Origin: Ascaphus truei
Lineage: Eukaryota; Chordata; Amphibia; Anura; Ascaphidae
Assembly: GCA_036426205.1 (NCBI GenBank)
Contig: CM071573.1
Coordinates: 41,932,106 to 41,996,105 of the forward strand
DNA: 64,000 nucleotides
Direction of reading: 5' to 3'
In this document: positions 42,501 to 54,500 of the stretch, piece by piece
Layout: every line of letters starts with the position of its first letter
Position numbering within the stretch: position 1 is the first letter of the stretch
Made by a program: the position numbers and the translations under genes
The notes under the pieces: model-generated
Told to the model about the DNA's origin: nothing
Database searches by the model: none
Seen by the model: only the letters and a program-made list of their open reading frames with translations

Positions 42501-45500
42501 TTAATGTGAGCGTGTGAGGACAATTGGTTATAGCTGTAGTGAGGCAGGAGATGTTAGACGCCCCCAGCCACCCACACAACCAGGTCAGTTGCAGACCACT
42601 TCATCAGACACTAACAGATGTGTGGGATTGAACAGCCGATGCATCTTCCTACATACAACTTATACTTCCTGATCATCCTAACAGGTGTTACTGAATATCG
42701 CGACACGGTACGAACTGGAAAATACAGAAATAGATGACAATTAACAAAGCTAGCTGCAGGATTGACAAACATATACAAGAACTTATAGTGAGGACCCCAG
42801 TCAGATACTCTGAAGAACCTGCTTCCAAACAAAGGTTGGGCTATTATTACCCTACATCACAAGGTAGAGAGGGAGTAACCTTAGTGAGGCCCACACAGTT
42901 AACCACTAAAGTAATTAATCCCTTACAGAAGCCTGTGTACATTTACATTAGATGATAAAATGTTATGCACACACACCACACCACACACCTTTAACCCTTC
43001 ATGCCTCTTCAATAACAAGGGTCCCTCCTGCTTCCCCCCTGCACACAGAACAGTATGGGAGGATCACTGGAGCTCATCCAACTGCTAGGAAAAAACAATT
43101 GTCTCTCCCCGCCTGTATAGACGGTGAAAACAGACTGGTGCTTAACAATTTTTTAGATGGACCCCCCTGGGACCCTCCCCAAAATCCCAGTGGGGAGATC
43201 AGGTTATTCAACTCATATACACTTCTAGGAGGTTCTGATTAACTTGTGTAGCGGCAACGCCAAAGTTGAGCCCCGTCGGCTGCCCACGTATGGGGGTGTT
43301 GGTACTTCACAAGGGCGGCCTTGGTGTGTAGCCCCTGTACCTTACCAAGTACGTCAACTAGGCCCTCTAATTCAAGAGCCAGCGCATGTTCAAGGGCAAG
43401 AACTAACATAGGAGTTACATTATAAGGGAACTAAAATGAGATTAAGTATTTGTTAGGAGAGGTGATATACTGTAACCATATTAAAAAAAAACTAAGAAAA
43501 CACCAGAGTTCTATAGTATATGGTGCTATAATAGCTTCCATTTCTTAATACTGTACAATCATCTGAAGCAGAGAATGTTCATATAACAGAGTAAAGGACT
43601 TGATTGATCAATCTCTGCTTCAGATGATTGTACAGTATTAAGAAATGGAAGCTATTATAGCACCATATACTATAGAACTCTGGTGTTTTCTTAGTTTTTT
43701 TTTAATATGGTTACAGTATATCACCTCTCCTAACAAATACTTAATCTCATTTTAGTTGTAGCTCTCTTGGGATATCAAGGCAAATATTATGCAGGAAGAA
43801 TCTGCCTAAACTCAACAACACAATAAATACTGTAGATCTGGTAAACTAAAATGAGATTAAGTATTTGTTAGGAGAGGTGATATACTGTAAATGTTCATAT
43901 AACAGAGTAAAGGACTTGATTGATCAATCTCTGCTTCTGTTCAACCCCCTCTGCAAACTGCATACTCTCAAAGTGTAATTCAGATGTTGGTGATGTAAAA
44001 GTGAGAGCCATTTAGAACTATGATATTCAGAGAGTATGCATTCACTGCTGGCTAATCAATCTGAACTTGTCCATGCAATTGTGTCTTAGATTGTATATGC
44101 AGCCTAACAGCCTATATTTTGAGTGGAAGAAAAAGCTTCTATTTTAGAACATAGATAATAATAAAAGAAACAGTTAAAGAGAAAGCAGTGAAAGAAAATT
44201 GTGCTAATCTGTCGCATGTTACTGTATTTACAAAAACAGATTGCTTGACATTTTTGGTGCCTTACCTCCTACAGTGTGTAGAATTTGTCCATTTTTCCTT
44301 ACAACCAAAACCCTATGATGCCCTGTATCTGCTATCACCAGTTTGTCACCTGAAATATCTATTGCCACTTTTCCAGGGAAAAGCAAAGGAGATGGTGGCA
44401 ATGAATCCTTGTACAACTTCACTGCAATGCTCTTATCTTTTATTTCACTTTTCTCTTTGTAGTATTTTAAAGCTATGGAGGTAAATAAAAATAGCTTTTC
44501 TTTGTGCCCTTCCCCAACAAGAGAGAACAGAAGGTTTCCTTGGGGACCCAATATGACTAACGTGGGCCAACAGGACACTTCCAGCTCTTGCCAGAGTGTT
44601 GCAGCAGGATCATTCACCACAGGGTGTGTGATGTTGTATCTGAGAACCGCACTCTTGATATTATCCAGAACTCTTTCATTTGGAAACTTGGCCGAGTGTA
44701 CTCCAACAATGACGAGGCCATCTGAAAGAAGTACGAGAAAAAAGGAACACACATCACCCACATGTCAAAACACGTGACTTTGCAATGAGAATGTCATTCA
44801 CAAATGACACCAAAAAAAGTTGTAGTATTTTACTCATGCTCATCCCTAAAAATGACAATATGCCAAAATTCTTTACAATATGTTAAGAGTAAGGAGCAAG
44901 TCTTTTAGACTTTCTATTAATGTTTTTTAAAAAAAATTAAGGACTCTGTGATCCAGCAACTGTAATTAATACCATTAGCCAATTGTATCTTGTATTTATA
45001 TATAGAAAATAGTGGACCTATGTATAAAGACAAGCCTTAATGTTCAGGCTGAAGGAGAGAGCAGCTTGTCATGAATTTTGAATGGCTTAGGTCAGGGGAC
45101 CCCCACTGATTCTGGTGGTCTGGGGACTGCAGTTTGGGAACCAATGATCTATTGTATGTAATTACACCTACAGTATGTTGGTATATTCATCTTGCAGACA
45201 TTCATAGTAGTGTCAGTTTTAGGTAAGAAGATATTTATAGCAAATGTCTATGTAGATGGCGACTTCAGACTATATGCCAATATTCTTTTGGATATATAAT
45301 AATAGTAAATAACGAGCCTTTAAGGATAAAAGATTATCCATTAATGTTTTCTTTTTTAAACGTGGGCAGTTTAGGCCAGCAACTTTAATTAATACCATTA
45401 GTCAATTGTATTTTGTGTCTACGTTTACTGTACCAAGCAAAATTAGTGCTATGATTTGACCTGAATGGAATATTGCAGCATGTTTATTTTGTAGCAATCT

Positions 45501-48500
45501 GAAACTGTACTTCCATGGCAAATCCTAAAGCAATTCTCATTTTCAGAAAGATATTGTAAAATATTTCAGAGGTATTGTTAATTAATACTTGCGTAGCATG
45601 TTAAATATAAGTAACCATGGTGAATTATGTTAGGGCTGGGACCAAATTACTGCAATTTTGGAATCATTACAATATTCCTATAGGTAGGAGAACTTCAAAT
45701 AACAACAGTATGTATCTTATATTCTGTTAGGCGTCAAGTGTTTTAGAGTTTGAAACTAAATACAATTTGAAGAGTTATTAAAACATTCTTGCAACTATGA
45801 AGTGTTGTTAACTAGAAAATGTGTTGCATGCTTTCACGTTACCACAGCTTAGGCCTCTCGCATGGTCAGCGCCGTGCTGAGGCGTGCTGCTGCTCGGCAC
45901 TGAGCCCCTGCAGCCGCAATGAGAGCGGCTTTAGCAGGGGCTCGCGCACACGTCCGCACGCTTGGGGAAGCGTGTGTCTGACGGAGGTTTGAAATTTGGC
46001 GCTCGCCGGAGCGCAGGGCCGGTCACGTGAGCGGTCCGCCTAATGAGGGCGATCCAGCTCCGTGACGTGACTGGCCCGTCCCCGATACGCCCACGGACGG
46101 CGCGCTGTGTAAGGCCAGGGAAAGCACCGCTTTCCCTGAGCCTTAGCGCGCCACAGCCCGGATCAAAGCACTATGTCCCAGGCCTTAGATTTGTGTTCTC
46201 AAATGAAAACTCAACTTGGGAAATTGATAGCTGAAAGACAGTAACCCAAAATGTTTGCCAATAAAAATATACCACTAACATAATGTTTGTGATATTAAGT
46301 ATGTAATACTATTAAAAATATCACTATTTAACCATTTCAGTACTGTATGCATTACTTGCAAACAATGCATAATTTGCCCCACCAGCATTGAAGTGGATTA
46401 TTAGACACATACATACATACATACATACCCCAGTGCCCATACAATTCTGCAATCAAGGAAAATATGTTGCAGTTGGCATCAGCAGCAAATAACAGCATCA
46501 GCTGCATTGGTGCAGAATTCTGCAGAGAAAGAGCTTCACTTGACAAGAATTGCAACAGAAAAACTTTGGGTAAATTTGAATCTCACACACACAAAACAAA
46601 AAAACAAAACCGCTCCAAAACTCTGCTGGCCAATTTTAATAGTGTATAACTAGTGCTGCAGCACTTAAACCCTGAACTTAGAGCATAAGTGAGGGTGGGT
46701 GCAGCTCTGAACAGACAACAAAAGAACAGGTACTAAGAAATAAACCCAAAACAGTTCACTTGGCAGCACACTTGTGATACAAGTTAAAACTTGACTATTG
46801 TTATATCATTTAAAAAAATAAATCTACATCGCATGCTTGATAAAAAAAAAAAAACAGAGGTGAATCTGGGAACGAGATGGTAATTTACCCTATAATAACT
46901 TTATCATAGAGCAACTAAATAAAGTGTTACTCTTTGACGGTAAACTACCAGGAAATACCAATGTTGAGTCAAAGTAGACTAGCTGAATAAACTATGTGGT
47001 AGTTAGTAACAATGTATAATGATATAGTAGCTAATTGATATCGTACAGAATGACTACTAGCCTAATATAAAGTGTAGGCAACAGCCCTGATATCAGCAAA
47101 CACTAGCGGGTAACAAAATGTCCAGATGGATACTTATAGAGAGCAACAAACAGCTTAAGTAGAGGTCTAATACCAATGTACAGTATTGTGCCAGGCTGTT
47201 ACACTGATCTACAGTAATTGCAACTATTTGCCAATAGAGCCCAAATACAGTAAAGTATCAGTATAGGAGTTTTCCAACTAATTGAATCTGATAATAAAAA
47301 AACGATGCCTAACGATTACAATCCCCAGAATACCAATCTATCTATGTTGAAGATAGGACTCATATGAGCGTAGGGTCAAATCCTGAAATCTCTGCCAGAT
47401 CTAAATAGAATAAGGCTTGTTTGTACTGGGGGTATTTTATTGTCTCATGCAGGGGGGCTCAACTCCAGTCCTCAAGCACCCCCAACAGGTCAGGTTTTCA
47501 GAATATCCCCGCTTCAGCACAGTTGGCTCAGAGGCTCAGTCAAAGGCTTGTTATATAGTAGGCGCTGGTGCGCCCCGCCGTTGCGCATGCACGTGAAGCG
47601 CGCGTTTCGTTTATATATTGTAAGCGGTGGCGTGAGCAGCTATAGACATCACAGTGATAGCCGCGCTGTGATTGGCTTGGTAGTGTCATGTGGCGCGGCG
47701 GCAGCGCAAAAATATAAATTTTCATGTATTTGCTGTAATCTGCCGCGTCACCGCTCACTGCCGTGCGCGCAGCTGAAGTATAGAATGCCAGGCCTGGACA
47801 CAGCCAATTCTAATTGACGTGCACGCACTATATTACACGCCTCAGACTAGAAGACTGCTGTGATACAGCACTGTTAATCAACTTCTACCTCTCCTGATTT
47901 GCGTCCCACGCCTACAACCGATGCGCCTATGATGTTACTACGAACTACGCACATTTTCTCTCTAAGGTGCAGTTTGCCTTTATAAGAATTGGAGAGGTAG
48001 GGCCTAGGAAGGCGTCCCGATTGGAGAATGAGTAGCGGGTGCTGACAAATTTAACATGAACTTTGACGTTTCATTGGCATGACATAACCGGGAGGTAGAA
48101 AGTCCGCTTAAGCTGCAAGCGACCATGATTGGTCAGTTTTTTTTAATGCCCTAATATTTTACTGCATTAAGTGGTATCCTATAAGCTAAAGTGGCCAACT
48201 TGTGGCCCTCGGGCCACTTCAGTATTTGGAATGACCCGCGTCCACCCCCCTCCACATCCATCCAACGCCGGATGTTGGGCCCACCTTAAACATCTGCCTG
48301 CGGGGCCCCAGCTCCCCTCTGCCACGGGACCGGAGGCCTCCTCTCACCCCCCAGGGTAATTTCTTTTTAGAGGCGTGGGGGATTGAGTGAGAGAGGAGAG
48401 GGTGTGTAGGGGGGTGGGGGGGTGAGACAGGAGAGGGCGGGGGGGTGAATTGAGTGAGAGAGCAGCAGGGGGTAGAATTAAGTGAGAGGAGGATGGGGTG

Positions 48501-51500
48501 CGTGAGAGGGGAGGGGGCGCTGTAGGATCAAGCCTGGGGAAAAAAAAAAAAGAAGGGTTGGCTGCCCCTGTTATAGGCAATAGCAAAATCACCAAGAAAT
48601 ATTGCAGAGCATATTCTCATAACAAAAAAGGAATGTATTAAATAAGCAACTATACAGGTATATTACAGTGCCTTACGGTCCTATCTTTCAGGGAGCACCA
48701 ACACCAGGTTTTAGAATACAAAATTTTAAATGCACTTAGTTTACAATTGACTAGAAAACTGGCTGGTTATACAAAGTGTGATCTGGTTGGGATAAGATTT
48801 GGATATTTTAATAAATCAGCATTAAAACACAATTATTTAGCAAAAACACATTTTGAAGCAATTACAAAAAGACCATAGCATTTAGTGAGCTAGGCAAATC
48901 AGGAAGAATTTTGTACATTAAGTCTTGAAATACAACTATCTAGCATTACGTTTCCTTTTTAAGAGGAGAAAAGGCAATTTTCAAAGTATCTCGCTCTGCC
49001 GAATCCTTTACAGTGTTTATCACATTGTGTTCCTAATATGGAGATAGCAACAGCACATGGAATACCTCACATTGGAAGTTCATTTCATTCTGTTGCAGAC
49101 AACTTAACCGATTTCCCACATATATTTGTTCTCTGTGATAAAGCCAGGCATTATTTGGCATAAGCTTCAAACCTCGTAAAATCAACAAGTATTCTCTCTG
49201 GCACAAGGCACATTCTGATTTCACTTTCAGTCGTGCTGTCTTCCATCACGGAACGCTTCATTTAACACATCTAATAACATTATGCTGTCACTATTTCATC
49301 ACTTTAACCCCTTTAGTGCCAATGGGTTGCAGGGTCCTCAGGTATAAGCACTATAGGTGGGAAGACCTCTCCATTCCACTATAAATTAATTTAAAATGTT
49401 AGACTTATTTGTTACAAGAGTAAATATAAAACCAATTAACTTTGCATTAAGGTGATATTGAAATGTGACTATATTTACCATGTTTAAATAACCCTCAACA
49501 TTGTGGCACACATATTAATGTGTCCATGCTGCATACGACAATCTTTAATTATTTTTGCGGGTGGGAACTGCAAACACATCATAATACTCAGCATCATTAA
49601 ACATGTTCATTTATTACTACTTTAACCCATTAACCACGGTTTTAAACTCTTCGATGCGACAGAGGCTGACCACCTTACTCACACCTCTGGTCAGCAAGGG
49701 GTTAAGATTGCCTCATTCGTTGCAGCTTTGTACATAGTATGAACACTTAAAAAAAAAAAAAATAATAATAATTAAATTCACTATGCATAAGGTTTTTAGG
49801 GTGATGACGCATGCCACAGAGAACAAGAACAGTCATTCTGCGCAATAAATCAATCTAACCTTGTAAGGAACAGGTTTAATTGGTCCCTACAGATGGAATA
49901 TTTTCAACGCTACGAGTTACATCAAGCTTTCAGCATATCAAGTGAGGCATTTCTGAAGCAATATAATTTATTAAGTCATGCTAATATATTGGTTTATTAA
50001 CCATTTCAGTGCTGGAGTGCCACTGTAATACTTTCCCGTACAGAACTAAAAAAAAAAAAAAAAAAAAAAAGGTGACATATTCCACGTTACAGAATCATCT
50101 CTATTCTACAGCAAGTATGATGTGTTTTAACCTTTTTGTTGCCAAGGTTCTAAAAATGTTGCAATATATTTTTTTTACCCATGATTCCTGTGAGACTTTC
50201 TATGTACCTAGGAATACTATACAAGGCGCGAAATAGCATCCTGCCATCTCCCAATGGGGGCTAACAATATTCCATATTGTATATTGCAGCCTAAATTTTG
50301 TGGCCACTTTCCAGTTCTGTCTGGTCAAAAAACAAACAATCAAAAAAACCACTGGCAATCTATAGGGATCTTCATTAGGGCAGTGTTGAAAGTGCCTTAC
50401 TTTCAACGAAACGTTTTTTTTTTTGGACTAAAACATTTTTACAAACATTTTAAATGTGCTCTGCAGTGCTGTGTCTTTCATCGGACTCAGGTTTAGGTGA
50501 AGTATTAATTATGTTTTATTAATTCATGGTGCGTGCACTTGCCTTTACGATTCATTTATGGGGTGCCTAGTATTTATTATTTGCGAGATTCTCTCTCTCG
50601 CATTGAAATTGTGGGAGGTCAAAAAAAGCGGACGTTACTGATACAGTATAACAGGGAGGCAATCAAAAAAGATATATTTCCTGCCCTGCTACAGTATAAT
50701 TTTTCCAGCACTAGTTGAGCCTCTCTCGGGTGGGAATTTTCATCTGAAAACATCCAGAATGAAAGCATCAGTCTTTATTAAATTAGCCCCTTTGGTTATT
50801 GCCCTGTGTCCCGAGTACACGAATAGCAGCAATTTATAGGTGTACATGGTTATTTGGCCAATGCAGACCCCAAATTAGCAAGACTGGTAACACATGAATT
50901 TTCCAGGGCTGAGAGAAAATAGTGCAGTGCATCACGGCAAAAGCACCCTCTAACGCAGGGGTGGGCAATTCCAGTCCTCAAGGGCCACCAACAGGTCAGG
51001 TTTTAAGGATATCCCTGCTTCAGCAGAGGTGACTCAGTGACTGACGGACCCACCTGTACTGAAGCCTCAAAACCTGACCTGTTGGTGGCCCTTGAGGACT
51101 GGAATTGCCCACCCCTGCTCCTACATAAAAATACCCCCAGAAAAAAATATATTATATGAAAGCTTGTGCGCAAAGGAATTCAAACATGGGTAACTTGATT
51201 TTCCCCACAAAAAGTTCTGGATGGTAATCTTTATTGAAAACAGTGTAAATTTACGAAAAAAATATCATGCCCACCAGCTTCAGACTTTGCATCATAATGT
51301 CTCATAGCAGCTTAGTAAAACCATGGAAAGGAATAATAAATTTAATTGCACTGGGTCCCCTGATTACACGGATACCATATACTTTATGTACAGGTCTACA
51401 TACTATTTTGGCAAACAGAGGCCCCAAATTAGTAAGACTGTGTAATGCCCTTCACGCCTGAATGCAAAATTGGCCAGACACCACGCCTATAGCATGAAAA

Positions 51501-54500
51501 AGAACCCCACTAAAGTATATATTTTCTGTAAGTAGAAACCCAATGACATGTAGATATGGTTATTTTGTCTTTCCACACAGGAATCTTTCTGGGAATCACC
51601 TACAGTATCCACTGACAAAGATAGTTGTTGGGGCCAATGTAATTTTCACATTTTTGCAATAAAATTGTCATAAATCCTGCATCAGAGCTGTGGTGTACCC
51701 TAGCACACTATGCAGCATATGTAAAGTGGAATTTTAAATTGGTGTTGGTCCCATGTGCATTAGTATGCACAACATAAGGAATATTCTGTTAAACTATATA
51801 ATGCAGTATGTAATGTGGCTATCCATATATTGTCTGGATGAGCCAGATCACACACACCATAGAAAATATTATTTTATCTTATATTTATTTCCTTAATGTT
51901 TTTACGTGGAAAAGTGTGGTGTGTTCCAATTTAGCATTGCGCTGCGCTTATAGTGCCGGCGACATAGCTTCAAAACAATTGTATTGATGCCATAAGCGGA
52001 CGCGACGGCGCAACGGAGCTACCAAAATCCTTGTAGTCACTAGAATTTGATTTTGTAGAGACGGTCTCCCCATGTGACTGCCTATAAGCCAATCACATAG
52101 CCCCTCTGCCTTCCCCCTTGTTGACGGCACTCCCCTTGTAGCCAGCGACGTCTCCAAACCTGATTACAACTTTCGCAATGGCGACAGCGACGGGTGATGT
52201 CATCGGTCGCGTCGCCGGCACTATAAACGTGGCCTTAGACAGGTTGACATACCACAATTGTCTTATGTATTACAATAACTAAACCGCAATACACCCAGAC
52301 ACAATGTAAATGTTCTGAAAGTAGACAATTAAGAGTAATCCTGGGATGGGACAGTTTAAACGATCATATAAAAAGGTGACTATGTTGTCACTTTCTATAA
52401 TGGATAAAATTGACATTTTCTGTGATGCTTCTACACCAGAGTGGCGGTTGCATTTTAACGCAAGCAGTTTTATTCTTACAGATATGGAGTTAACCCTTTA
52501 TTGATACTACCAAAATCAAGGCTGACTACATAATTGTAGGTATAAAAATAATGTCTGTGAAATAGAAGTGTTCAAATACAATGAATATGCAACAAATTTG
52601 AGTTAATTTAAAAAGATACACCAGGAACAATTTTACTCCCACAAATATACAGGTACCCATGATTTACAGCAAGGGTGCGCAAAGTGGGGGGCGCGGGGTT
52701 TACAGAGGCCCCGCGCGGTTCCCGGAGGCACTTAAATTAAGTGCCGGGGGAGCTGCAGGGCCTCTGTAAACCTACTTACCTTGATTCAGCTGGCATCTGG
52801 AGATGCGTCGCCATGGCAACGCGGCGTCGAAAGACGCCGCGGGGTCATGCGACGTCACGTTGCTATGGCGACGTGACATCATTACATCCAGACGCCGGGA
52901 ATCAAGGTAAGGAGGAGGAGGGAGGGGGGCGCGTGGTGAGGAGGACATCCAGCAGGGGGGCGCAGGGAAAAAAGTTTGCGCCCCCCTGATTTAAAGGGAT
53001 TCTGTCCCCCATCTAAAGTACCCATATTCATTGTTATGGGGGGACACCCGACAAAAAAAATATATGAAAATGGCTATGAATGGTGTCAGAATAGTCCATA
53101 AAACATAATTGCTCAGTCTCTCAGCCATATTCATGGTGTGTGGATGAAAGTGCAGTATAGAAATGGGCTCTGTGACAGGGTAAATAAAAGCCACCAGTTA
53201 TATGCCTGGAAAACCTATATCTAGTCTGCAGTGCAGCAATGACTAGGTTAACTTCACCTGGGAACCTCAGGACAATAAGTTGGATCCCAGCTGCCTAATC
53301 AAGGTGTGTTAAAACCCAGGCTATAGACACATGGATCTTGGTTGTTGATGAGAGAGGAGTAAGCTGCTGCTAAAGAGATTTCCTGATACAAGGTCTGATA
53401 AACAAAGTAACTGAATTATAAACTGTCTGTCTCCTGCTTAGAAAAGGGATTGCTGCCTGAGTTACACACTGTCTGCTAAAGAGAAACTGTTTCGCTTTGT
53501 TTTTGCTGAAGAAAAGCTATTTTTGTTTTGTGTGTTGTATATCTGTTAAGGCTAAATAAATAAGCCTTGGCAAGAAACCCACATGTGTAGTTGCATGTAC
53601 CCTGTACCCACGTGTGTAGTTGCATGTACAACAGGCTCCATGAACTTTTATAAAACAAAAGTGTTTATTGAACTGCCGTCTAAAAACAGTTCATATTGAG
53701 AGTCACAATACATGTGGCAAAGTATAAGAGCTCAGGGGAATCATCCAGTAGGTTTCCGGTCCTAATCAGAGGAGGTATTGGCTTAGTTACCTGTAAAGCA
53801 AGGGTACGCAAACTTTTTAAAGTCGTGCCACACTGCCTGCTCTCCAAACTACTTGCATCCCCCCCCCCCTTCATTCCCCTCGGCATCTCTCTCTGTGATG
53901 TTGCTACGTCATGTTGTCATGGCAATGCAACATTGTATGGTCATTTGACACCACGTTACCGTGGCAAAGTATTGCCATTTGATGTCACATTGTCATGGTG
54001 ATGCGTGTGAGGACAAATTGGTATAGCTTGTAGTGAGGCAGGGATGTTAGACGAACCGGTCAGTTGGACCACTTCACAGAACTACAGATTGTGTGGGATA
54101 GAACAGCGATGCATCCTTCTCCTACAAACTTATACTTCCTGATCATCTAACAGGTGCTTACTGAATATCGGGACACGTTACTGAACTGGAAAATAATAAA
54201 TAGTGACAATAAACAAAGCTAGCTGCAGACTTGACAAACATATACAGAACTTACAGTGAGGACCCCAGTCAGAACTCTGAAGAACCTGCTTCCACAACAA
54301 AGGTTGGGGCTATTTATACCCTACATCACAAGGTAGAGAGGGGAGTAACCTTAGTGAGCCCACACAGTTAACCCCTTAAAGTAATTAATCCCTTACAGAA
54401 GCTGTTACATTTACATTATATGTATAAATGTATGACACACACACACACACACACACTTTAATCCCTTACATGCCTCTTCAATAACCAAGGGTCCCTCCTG

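Larger units (their letters stand above)
26798..43426. repeat. Copy A of a duplicated NHLRC2 intron 2/3 segment
   Basis: Matches 43891-54906 in the same orientation from about 26903 onward. Shared landmarks in the same order: exon 3, a Harbinger-type MITE (about 28822-29146), an ACATACATACATACATAC run, a hAT arm at 30397, the G-rich stretch at 31320-31500, a hAT palindrome at 33904, a TTA-flanked MITE at about 34921-35238, GC-rich MITE DNA at about 35690-36030, the LTR, and the ACACCACACCACACACC run. It differs by very many one-base insertions and deletions, by a full LTR element in place of a solo LTR, and by about 130 extra AT-rich bases near 42120-42255. It contains no exon other than the broken copy of exon 3. 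Confidence 0.88.

Noticed and set aside
27270..44721. Tandem exon 3 copies as mutually exclusive alternative exons
   Set aside because: Copy A is frameshifted many times by one-base indels and the whole flanking intron is duplicated, so regulated exon choice is not supported.
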